DNA of 64,000 nt, from assembly GCF_000149955.1 (NCBI RefSeq), contig NC_030992.1, forward strand, positions 103,522 to 167,521. The letters run 5' to 3'. Shown here piece after piece: positions 37,765 to 47,060 of this stretch (position 1 is its first letter; each line of letters starts with the position of its first letter). The DNA is from Fusarium oxysporum f. sp. lycopersici 4287. Its lineage: Eukaryota > Ascomycota > Sordariomycetes > Hypocreales > Nectriaceae. Position numbers and translations under genes: made by a program. Under the pieces are notes generated by a model. The model made no database searches and was not told the DNA's origin. It was given only the letters and a program-made list of their open reading frames with translations.

Positions 37765-39821
37765 CTAATCAGTGTCAATGCCGTTGGGATATCCCTTGGC
37801 CTCCTCATGAACCGGAAATGGCCAGCGACCCGGGTATTTGGTGACCACTGGCTTGCCCCAAACTTCGTCGTATGGCTTCGGAGCCCCAGTAGAGAATTTT
37901 GCAAGCAGTTCAGGTGTCGCTCCGCTGTAGTCAACCAGCGGCTTTCGTACGCTTCTATCCCACGCATTGACCTAGTTTCACACATTAGGATGGGCGAAGA
38001 TTACAAGGATCTCAATAACTTACCCAGTTACCATGCGCTGCCACGTGAAGTCTCAGTGGCATCTCCACCAGGCAAACAGGTCCCGCAGTGATGTTCTGTG
38101 CGTCCAGGATGATCAGGTAGGTGATCTCGCGCCTCTTGTCTCTCGCAACACACACCAGATGACCATCACCCTCGGGTGCGTCTTTGCTCCTGGGAACGAA
38201 GCAAGGCTCATGGACCATGACGGTGTCACCGCCTTGCCACACCTTAGACACGCCAGTGTGAGTGTCCACGTGCACTATACCGTCCCACAAGCCGCTACCC
38301 CAGATGACGCCCCAAGTGTGCCTGTAGGGCTTGCCGACATACCTGTCGTCGATGCGGGCCATCTCACCATTTACGTGGCTGAGGACCTGTGGCAGATCAA
38401 GTTTATTCGATTTTGCTTTGGGATCGATGGTGAATCGAACAAGCTTCCCAACCATCCTATTGGGATTTGAGGGCCCGAGCTCAGGGTGAGCGTCTACGAA
38501 CGACGATAACCCATCGCCATCGGTGAAGAAAAGGTCAAAGTAGAATTTGCCATTCTCCTCGAAGTGGTTGGAGAAATGCACCCATCCGTGGTTCTTGGGG
38601 CCGTAAAACCATTTGATGTCCTCGGGTTTGGGGTCTCGTCTTGGTAAAAGTCCAAAGGTCAAAGGCTGCTACTCGTCAGTGCAAGTGACTCGGGACGGAT
38701 GATGAGGAAGGATACGCACCAGAAATCTATTGAAGCGAAACTGGGACTCCCCAGAATTTCTCATAAAATCAACATGTGTCTCGTATGGAAGCAACCCGAA
38801 CAGAATCCAACTAGATTCACATCTCCGTTAGTCACACGATGTGGGGAACATAGAGGAGAGAAGTGGTGGCCTTACTTGTCGGAGAAGGCGAAATCGTGTG
38901 ACCATCCGACAAACGGAGTCTTGACCCAGCATTCCTCTTGTTTCACTCCGTCCTTGTCGAATAGATAGTAAACAAGGTCGTTTGAACTTAGGACAGGCCA
39001 ATTAGCGATCTCAAACATAAGGGAGATATACAACTACTCACCCAATTCCTGAGGCCTCCATTCCAAATCCAAGCAGCTCGCCCGTGGAATAGTCCACCTT
39101 TGGATGAGACGTAAATGACATGGAGTTCAACTGGCCGTCAAAGTCGGTCAATCCTATATGGCCCATTAGCATCGCACAAACAGAAAGTATCCGATATAGT
39201 CAAGGCAAGTCACGCACCAAATGTCTCCAGTGTATCAGGATCCATGAGGATGGGAGGGCTATCATCTTTGGGGATGAGCAGCTTTTCCCTAAAGAAATGA
39301 ACGTGCACGTTGCCCGGAGATTGAACTTCATCCTTCACCCTCGGATCGCCAGAGAAGATATTTCGATAGCTTCCAAAGAGAGGTTCCCGAGCGATGCGTT
39401 CAAACACGAAGCGTGGCGTGCGCACATACTTCTGCTTAAAGTCGACAACGCCATTGGAGATGCGCCACGCGTCAACGGCTCCATCGCCATTGATCCAGAT
39501 GTCTCTGGGGTTGTTGGGGTCTACCTTGTTGCGGCGAGCCCAGATCTGGTCGCACACGATACGGTAGAATGTTCCGTCGATCTCCGAGGGCATCGTACCA
39601 TGTACCACGCAGGATGCAAGTTCAGCGTCAAAGCGACCTGGTATATCGATGCCCGTAGAGAAGCCTGGGAGAGACTGCTCGAACTGGAACTTCTCGGCGA
39701 GGCCGAGGTTGCCCTTTCTGGACTCGATAGTTGCCGTGTCTTCGGAATGGTAGAGCTTGAGCTCGCCGATGTCTTTCAGCTCGTGCATGAGCGACTGCTG
39801 GACTTCTTTGTTGGTTGCCAT
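37765..39821 (-). CDS. carotenoid/stilbene cleavage oxygenase family protein (CCO2)
   Basis: Paralogue of CCO1, with the same family and exon style. Start ATG at 39819-39821 (MATNKEVQQSLMHELKD), stop TAG at 37765-37767. Shared blocks include RDIWINGDGAVDAWR, DFKQKYVRTPRFVFERIAR and EPLFGSYRNIFSGDPRV. Iron-ligand contexts are FTSHPKVD, a THDFAF/S-type motif in the middle exons, a WVHFSNHFEENG-type motif and AAHGNWV near 38015-38035. The C-terminus (KPLVDYSGATPELLAKF, then GAPKPYDEVWGKPVV) aligns with that of CCO1. The short introns are GT-AG. It heads the 38-46 kb cluster, transcribed in the same direction as the alpha/beta hydrolase and the flavin monooxygenase. Two diverged copies in one window suggest different substrates or dosage; the substrate is unknown. 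Confidence 0.9.
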
Positions 39822-39976
39822 TTTTGAGTTAATGACTAGTAATGAAGTTGGAATATGGTGATGTGCAGTGGAATGTCCTTGTCAATTCGATGAAGAGGCA
39901 TGGCGATGCCATCTTTTATCGGCTTTAGACAATCGATTTGCTGTAATGGACACATAACTTGATCCTTTCTTTCCTT

Positions 39977-40097
39977 GGTGGCATCAATGAGTGGCCTTGA
40001 TCGCTTCGATCGCACCAATGGCTACGATGGCTACAGGAACTACCTGGCTTTAGTGGCTCCAGTGGCTACGGTGGCTCCAGTGGATCCAGCAGCGGCA
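39977..40097. promoter_or_regulatory. GTGGC-rich tandem 9-mers upstream of CCO2
   Basis: From 40017 to 40097 the sequence runs in degenerate 9-bp units (gatggctac, gtggctcca, gtggctacg, gtggctcca, gtggatcca). GGTGGCAT at 39977-39984 is ATGCCACC on the gene strand, 7 of 8 bases from the TGCCACCC shared with other promoters. The array is 155-275 bp upstream of the CCO2 ATG. It may be a cluster of regulator sites or a minisatellite; function is inferred. Confidence 0.4.
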
Positions 40098-40697
40098 TGG
40101 CGTATTAGCTCGGCTGACGTTCGACACTAGTCCTGTTTCTGGTGGCCATGTTTAGGTATCTCAATTTAGCTTCATGACAAAGTGAAGAGAACACAGCCAC
40201 CAGACACACTACCCCATGGGGCAGGCGGGTCAAGATTAGAATACACTTCTTGCGATACCTGTGCATGTCGGAAAGCACTGTCAAACTGTCACCCTACTGG
40301 CTGTTTTCGACTTCAGTTACAGGAACCAACCGTACGCATTTGCGAATGATGTGAGCCACTCTAGAAGAAACGGCCCAAAGCTCTTTGCCTAGTGTGTTGG
40401 TTGCAACACGAGCAGACCATGGTAGAGTCAAGGTTTCTCAAGAGCAGGGGATGATGAACAGTCATTTCCAACGCAATTTTCGATCTGATAATTCTTGCTC
40501 TTTCTATCTGGCAACTTTTTATCTTTGACGATTGCAATATGTTGTCGCAATAACAACAATCGTGAAATTCCTGTGCCAGAAGCATCACGACCGTATTAGG
40601 ATATGCATCGATCTTTAAATTGTAAATAAGGGACATCTTGATGAGCAGTGTGTATGCTTAAAGCGTAAGGGACACAGTGTTCCCACATTTGTCTGAT

Positions 40698-41657
40698 CTA
40701 ATTTGCTGATCCTTCAATCTCCCCTCTCATCCATTCCACGAGATCGTTCCCCCACGATTCCTCCCTTGCAATATCTGTACCCAACGCAAGGAAAGGACTA
40801 ATGTGATTATGGCCTCCCCATGTCGAAACAACAAGACCCGGTGCTGGGGAAGAAGTTCTCTTGTTCCTCCATGTGGATATGAAACATCGCACGGGGGAGA
40901 GGATCTCATCCTCGGGATCCAATGAGACACTTCCTACGTGTATCTGAACCTTGCCTCTCTCCAAAGGCTCCCAGACCGAGTCATCTGCCAGATACATCAA
41001 GCCATACGGGCATTTCTGAGCCAGACCGTCACCGTAGTATGAATGCAGTACGTCCGCGCGATCTGGCGCAGCTTTGGAAAAGTCAAAGGGCACAGACAGC
41101 AGAGTCACACCTCTGAGACGTACACCATCACCTATCGTAACCTTATTCAGAGTGCTTTGAAACGCAGGGTAGAAGAGGAAGGTCGACCAGTGGATACCGC
41201 CGGCAGAGTTTCCCAGTCCGAAGAGATCTCTTTTCTGTCCCTGGAAGTGCTCTGTGATCCACTCGATCGCTGCTGCAATGTCCTCCCCTCCCGATGGGAA
41301 CTTGGCATCGTGGGTGTTGACAAGTCGATAGTTGATTACTACCGCTGTGAAACCACGAGATGCGAAGAAGTAGCCAGCGTTGGAGTAGACCAGATCTCCG
41401 GGGATGGGGAGATTCTTGTCTCCCGCAACAAGACCGCCACCATGTGCCCAAAGGATCACCGGGGAGTTGGCTGAGTTTTCCTTTGGCTTATAAAGATCGA
41501 GGTTTTGTCTAGGATGTTGGCCGTATTGATGGGTCTCTCTCTCTTTGGAGACGGAATGTATCGCGGGAGCGTTCTGCTGAAGCAGTTCTGTATAGATTTG
41601 CATAGTCGGCGAAAGCACGTCTTTGATATCAGTGCCCAGGGCAGGTAGACGATCCAT
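40698..41657 (-). CDS. alpha/beta hydrolase (hormone-sensitive-lipase / carboxylesterase-like)
   Basis: A single-exon gene of 319 residues from MDRLPALGTD to GEIEGSAN. The oxyanion-hole motif HGGG (ILWAHGGGLVAGD, near residue 75) and the nucleophile elbow GNSAGG (LFGLGNSAGGIHW, near residue 150) identify the alpha/beta-hydrolase-3 type. A late acidic residue (SLDPEDEILSP) and the histidine context WGGHNHISPFL complete a plausible Ser-Asp-His triad. No signal peptide, so probably intracellular. It would cleave an ester or lactone. Placed between the cleavage oxygenase and the flavin monooxygenase, it fits a pathway in which oxygenation creates an ester that is then hydrolysed; that order is inference. 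Its promoter has two exact copies of TGCCACCCTATGC. Confidence 0.9.
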   Translation of the reverse strand: MDRLPALGTDIKDVLSPTMQIYTELLQQNAPAIHSVSKERETHQYGQHPRQNLDLYKPKENSANSPVILWAHGGGLVAGDKNLPIPGDLVYSNAGYFFASRGFTAVVINYRLVNTHDAKFPSGGEDIAAAIEWITEHFQGQKRDLFGLGNSAGGIHWSTFLFYPAFQSTLNKVTIGDGVRLRGVTLLSVPFDFSKAAPDRADVLHSYYGDGLAQKCPYGLMYLADDSVWEPLERGKVQIHVGSVSLDPEDEILSPVRCFISTWRNKRTSSPAPGLVVSTWGGHNHISPFLALGTDIAREESWGNDLVEWMRGEIEGSAN

Positions 41658-41807
41658 GATGATGATGAAGATATGTCAATAGGTGGATGATGCTCAGTGA
41701 GGAAGAGAATCTTGATGGAACACGGATGGTCGTGGAATTGGGAGGCTAATATGCACCTACACAGCAAGAAATGGGAAATTAGTCATCGGCTATCGACACG
41801 CAAGCTA

Positions 41808-41885
41808 TGCCACCCTATGCCACTCAATACTCGGATCATCTCCGCCGCGCTCTACAGCCGCCTCTTGGATACTGCCACCCTATGC
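41808..41885. promoter_or_regulatory. TGCCACCC repeats upstream of alpha/beta hydrolase
   Basis: TGCCACCCTATGC occurs exactly at 41808-41820 and at 41873-41885, and TGCCACTC at 41818-41825. They lie about 150-230 bp upstream of the hydrolase ATG. The 8-mer core TGCCACCC is also found upstream of CCO1 and between the monooxygenase and MFS genes. Confidence 0.5.
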
Positions 41886-42166
41886 TCATTGCGGAGCCAA
41901 CGCAGGTTCAGCAGGGGACAGGGAGTGGCTATAATTGGCCGCGCGTACATACATTCCGTATTGAATCCCTAGACAGTATGCCATGCTGCATGCCCTACAT
42001 CTCTGGACCGGTAAATTGTGCACTGATTATGTGCTGATAAAGACTTCATTAATTAATAGACTCATAAATCTAGAATGAAAATAGTAATATCTTATACAAT
42101 TCTAGAGTTAGTACTTAATATCTGCTAAAGCATAAACTTCCTTTATAGTAACTATCTACTGTATGT

Positions 42167-44262
42167 TCACTTATCATATGGCCTGAAAGGAGTACCTTCA
42201 ACTTCAGCTTTGATCTGCAGTGCCAAGAAACGTGAAAAGAACCGAANNNNNNNNNNNNNNNNNNNNNNNNNNNNNNNNNNNNNNNNNNNNNNNNNNNNNN
42301 NNNNNNNNNNNNNNNNNNNNNNNNNNNNNNNNNNNNNNNNNNNNNNNNNNNNNNNNNNNNNNNNNNNNNNNNNNNNNNNNNNNNNNNNNNNNNNNNNNNN
42401 NNNNNNNNNNNNNNNNNNNNNNNNNNNNNNNNNNNNNNNNNNNNNNNNNNNNNNNNNNNNNNNNNNNNNNNNNNNNNNNNNNNNNNNNNNNNNNNNNNNN
42501 NNNNNNNNNNNNNNNNNNNNNNNNNNNNNNNNNNNNNNNNNNNNNNNNNNNNNNNNNNNNNNNNNNNNNNNNNNNNNNNNNNNNNNNNNNNNNNNNNNNN
42601 NNNNNNNNNNNNNNNNNNNNNNNNNNNNNNNNNNNNNNNNNNNNNNNNNNNNNNNNNNNNNNNNNNNNNGAAACCTGTGATTGGGCTCCCGGATTTGATC
42701 TTGATCTGCCTTGAATATTAGTATGAAAGAAGACTTCGTCTTGAGATCTCGGTAGTAGGATTACCTTGCCATCTATAATCATCTGCGAGACACCGACGTC
42801 CATGTAATGGCGACCCGCTTGCTCAAAGAGAATTTGGGTGAGATCTGCCTCACGGTTTACCTTGAACCCATTTTCTTCGAGCTTTTCAAACCTTTCCTTA
42901 TCTTGAAGGGCCATTTGATGAGCCACCTCCTTCATAAAGACTCTTTCGATGGCGAGTGGGTTCGTGAAAAATGACTTATCAACATCTGGCACGTTGACTC
43001 CTTTGTGGAAAGCTTGATGAAGTGGTAGCCTTTCAACATTGAGGACAGCCGTGCGAGATCGTTGCACCATGGTGACATCCATGCCGGCGTGCAGCATATC
43101 CTCAGCAACATCGTGCCCAGTGTTTGCTGTTCCGATAACAACACCTCGTTTTCCAGCCCATTGAGATGCACTAATGTAGTCAACAGAATGGAGCACCTCT
43201 CCTGTAAACTCATCACGATATGGAAACACTGGAACTCTAGCCTGGCGGCCAGTGAAACCTATACAGAAAACAACGTGCCTCGCTACTATGGTACGTTGGT
43301 TCCCAGACTGGTTCAGCGAGACGGTCCATGAGGTCTTGTCACTGTTGAACTTGACATGCTCGGCGGTCGTTGATAGCCACAGGCTGTCAGCTAGCTTATA
43401 TCGATCCACGAAGCTTTGGTAATATTCTTTCAGATCTTCGGCTCCCAGATAATATGGAGCATTCTCAGGCGGCTTGAAATTGAAGGGTAGTGAATCTTGG
43501 AGTTGTTAGTACCAGCTCAAGGGAATCTCAATCTGGGAACATACTCTGGGCTTTCGGTGTATGTAACCGTAGAGAATGATAACGATCTGTCCAATTCATA
43601 CCGACTTGAGGAGTCTTGTCGCAAGCGATGGCGTTTACACCTAAAGCCTTGAGTCTTGCCAGGGTAGACAGACCGGATGGACCAAGGCCGACAACAAGGG
43701 CGTCAAAATGCGATGGTTCATGGTGCGAATCTCCGTGTCGAGGATCCAATGTCCCTTTTCCGAGGAGATTAGGAGGATAGATGTCTGGATCGCCGTATCC
43801 ATCAATACTCTCAAGGATCGTACTCAGGGACCAGATCTTGTATTCCCCATCTGTCTCCTCCCCATGTACGACGTCTGGGGCGATCTTGACCAGCCCAAGG
43901 CAGCGTCCGCGTGGCTGCAACCCATTCGTAAAATGGAATCGGGCATCTATGGAAGATAGCGGCCCTTTTCTGACGACCACTACGCTCTCTTTCTCAAGTT
44001 TAAAGCCAGAAGGTTTATGCAAAGCCGTAATGTCTCGCCAGGCTGCCCCAGCTGAGATGCCACTCGTGAAGGTCCTCAAGGTGGAGGTCATGGCGAGCAG
44101 GTCTCGCCAGTGAGCAGTATCGGGAGCGAGAACAGATACATCATTTGCAGCAAGTCTATCGATGCAATCTTTGGCAATCTGCACATGATCGGCTGTTTCT
44201 GGAATTGGTGCTGTGAAAAGTGTTGCCGGGAGGCTGGCTAGTGGGAACGAGGGTGCCGGCAT
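42167..44262 (-). CDS. flavin-containing monooxygenase (FMO/Baeyer-Villiger-like), interrupted by assembly gap
   Basis: A class B flavoprotein monooxygenase binding FAD and NADPH. Start ATG at 44260-44262 (MPAPSFPLASLPATLF). About 190 residues precede the FAD motif VVGLGPSGLSTLARL, then GMNWTDRYHSLRLHTPK. One intron (about 43475-43545) leads to LPFNFKPPENAPYYLGA. The NADPH motif reads VVIGTANTGHDVAEDM. A gap of 423 N (42247-42669) removes part of the C-terminal half. Beyond it, minus-strand sequence reads SRFLALQIKAEVEGTPF and stops at TGA 42167-42169, matching the usual end of this family, so the gene probably spans the gap. The long N-terminal region may be an NTF2/SnoaL-like domain, as in some fungal FMOs. 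It is divergent from the MFS gene and shares a promoter with it. Confidence 0.85.
42247..42669. other. assembly gap (423 N)
   Basis: A run of N inside the flavin monooxygenase gene. The coding frame is recognisable on both sides. Confidence 0.99.
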
Positions 44263-44440
44263 TGTGAAGATTTGCTGGAAGCGTTATAGGACAAGACATA
44301 AGTTTGTCATCGATGACGATTAAGTAGATATATCGGAAGCTCATTGTGTGCTTGCTTGGTCTTGCGCTTAACATATTAACCTTACTGAGACGCGCTGCAA
44401 GGTACTGAGCATGGACCATGGGGTCCCGTCCGAGATGAGT

Positions 44441-44508
44441 AGCCACTTGAATACACTAGCAGGATGGCACCCATATTTGGAGCCACCCGCTACGATAAAA
44501 TGCCACCC
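44441..44508. promoter_or_regulatory. GCCACC-type motif cluster in the FMO/MFS bidirectional promoter
   Basis: AGCCACTT at 44441-44448, TGGCACCC at 44465-44472, AGCCACCC at 44481-44488 and TGCCACCC at 44501-44508 sit mid-way in the 454 bp between the two start codons. TGCCACCC is identical to the sites upstream of CCO1 and the alpha/beta hydrolase. A shared activator is inferred. Confidence 0.5.
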
Positions 44509-44716
44509 TTAGCCTGAACCTTATCTTAAATAGCCCCTGGCAATGCAACCTTGCAACTACAGTTCCCCCGCAATCTTACATACTCACGGCCGCTACGAAG
44601 ACATACCGCCATGGTATTTTATCCCGAGCAGCTGGCGTCTAAAAGATGTAACTCCTTCAACCGAGCCAATTCTCCCTATCTCTGATTCTCTTCCTTCTCA
44701 AGTCCTTCTTGTAAGA

Positions 44717-46583
44717 ATGTCAGTATCTCCAATGATGGAGAAAAACAACGACGCCGCTTCATTTGTTCACAAGGAGACACTGGGCAATGTTCGACTTCGT
44801 GATGAAGGGAACAATATCATTCTGGTTCCTACTCCATCTAACAGTCCCAATGATCCCCTGAACTGGTGAGAACAGATTCCTCAAATATCCGCCACCGATA
44901 GCTAACTCGGCCCCCAGGCCAAAAGCGTATCGTTACTACATCGCCGGCGTCGTCTCGTTGGCTATCTTCTTAACCAACTTCGTCGCAGCAGGGCCCACTG
45001 TCGCCATGATCGATATGGCAACCGACTATTTCGGAGCCGGTCCCGACCTGCCTGACAGCATATCCAAGATATCGTACTTTATCACTGCCACTACCCTCCT
45101 GCAGGGCATGGGTAATTTGATATGGATGCCTCTAGTAGTCAAGTTTGGTCGCCGTCCTATCTATGTTATCTCGTTCGTTTTGTTTACGGCGACCACCTTC
45201 TGGGCAGGCGGGGCGTCAACTTATGATAGTACGCTAGCCGCACGTATTCTCTTGGGGTTCTCTTCTGGCGCTGCCGAGTGCCTTGCTCCATTAACCATCT
45301 CAGATATATTCTTTCTCCATGAGCGAGGCACCATTATGGCGTAAGTGCTTTCATTCGGCTTTGGCCTTTGCAGATTTGGCTGACGGGATGTACAGAATCT
45401 ATTCAGCAGCCCTTTCGGCAGGTGTGGGTTGCGGTATCGTAATTTCGGGCCTCATTACGATCAATTTGCACTGGCGATATATATATTGGGTTTCCGGTGC
45501 GCTAATTGGCGCTTGCACGCTTCTCATTATTCTTACATTCCCAGAAACTGAGTACAATAGGGAAAAGATGATAGGTATTTTCTTCTGTTCTGTCCACCAA
45601 TGGGTCTCCTGAGTCTAACCAGAGTATACACAGAGACAGAGACAGCGGCTAATGCGTCAGAACTGGGCTCCCAATCGCTGACCTCGGACAAGTCTAGACT
45701 TCACGTCTACTGGAAGAGCCTTTCCCTCTATAGTGGTATACGTACGCAGGAGTCTTTCTCGAAGCTCTTTGTCCGCCCAATCATCCTCATTATACTCCCT
45801 CCCGTCTTGTGGGCAACCCTAATCATGGCAGCTGCTATTGGCTTTCTTGTTGCTATTACATCCAACTATGCCTCGGCTTTCAGCACTCTTTATAACTTCA
45901 AGCCGTGGCAGTCAGGACTCTGCTTCATTGCTAGCCCTATCGGTGCCTTAGCTGGCAACTTTTGTGGTGGCTATGTCAGTGACCGGACTGCTGACTACTT
46001 TACGAAGCGGAACAACGGTATTCGAAGTCCTGAGATGCGTTTACCTGCCATTGCTATCTCATTGATCACTGGGCCTCTGTCTCTTGTTCTCTACGGCATA
46101 AGCGTTGCTGATGCGTACCATTGGATTGTGCCTACTGTTGGCATCGGGCTTTGTACGTTTCCTCTCCTTCAACAAAGTGATGACTCTAATCAACAACCTT
46201 TTAGTGACATTCTCTGTCGTCCAAGCCACAAACATCAGTCTGGTATACACTATCGACGCTTATAGGCCAATTGCAGGCGAGATAGCAGTTACGCAGTACG
46301 CATACAAATGTGAGTCATTCAGCATTTATAGCAAACTCAAGAAACACTACTGATATCCTATACAGCTGCTTTTGGGTTTCTTCTTTCTTTCTATACGAAC
46401 CCGTGGATCAACAAGTCTGGATATAAAGCAGCATTTGGTGCCATGGCCGGAATCATCGGTGGCATCATTCTCCTTGGAGCTCCGATTTTCATATATGGCA
46501 AGAGGATCAGGAATACCACTTGGAGGTGGAAGGTCATTAGAAGCCTTGCCCATTGGGAGGAGGATCGCGAGGTCGGCGAGTGA
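44717..46583 (+). CDS. MFS transporter (DHA1-like, 12 membrane segments)
   Basis: A major-facilitator membrane transporter, probably a proton antiporter at the plasma membrane. ATG at 44717 (MSVSPMMEKNNDAASF) is preferred over the in-frame ATG at 44543, because family homology begins at PNDPLNWPKAYRYY just after the first intron. The loop 2-3 motif reads WMPLVVKFGRRPIYV and the motif after TM5 is LTFPETEYNREK. Introns near 44867-44917, 45342-45396, 45575-45630, 46154-46209 and 46311-46366 keep the frame. The polypeptide ends RSLAHWEEDREVGE at 46583, about 520 residues. It resembles fungal drug/polyamine/aromatic-compound carriers. The divergent promoter shared with the monooxygenase suggests a role in import of the pathway substrate or export of its product. 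Confidence 0.88.
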
Positions 46584-47060
46584 TTGTACATGAGAAGACT
46601 GTTAGGGAGAAACCATAGTCCCTCAGGTATTGCCCTGTCGATCTCCTCAGGTTTCCGAAGTGCTTGAGTGAACAGAGCTCAAGCTTTCTCATTAGTTACC
46701 ACAGCCGAATAATGGCGATCCCTGATACTATAGTTGTGAAGTTGACCAACCCCGTAGTGCCAACGTTTAACAATCCATTTAAGCTCCATCTAGATAACGA
46801 GAGCTGTGAACCATCCGTACAATACCAAGAACGACCATTAGTTAATCACAAGTCTGCACAAATACCAGGTCGAGTCAGAAGCCAACGTAAGCCAGCAGAA
46901 AAAGCCATGACGAGCCGGGTAAATAAGAAGCCGCTCTACAGGTTTTGCTTCATTTACCCCAATCCCGAAGCTACAATACATTCGAAGTCCGCTGTGTTCG
47001 AGGACGCAACAAGAAGCTGCTGTTTCAGTCGCGTAAGTCTTTGACAGACATCATAGAGGC
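46584..47060. other. convergent intergenic spacer
   Basis: Between the MFS gene and the C2H2 regulator. An open frame at 46664-47044 has no domain, no splice-supported extension and lies between two 3' ends; I do not call it a gene. Confidence 0.5.

Noticed and set aside
37419..37985. Open frame of 188 codons on the minus strand
   Set aside because: It overlaps the real last exon of CCO2 in another frame and has no recognisable domain.
46664..47044. Open frame of 126 codons between the MFS gene and the C2H2 regulator
   Set aside because: No domain, no promoter-like context and no splice support; it lies between two 3' ends.
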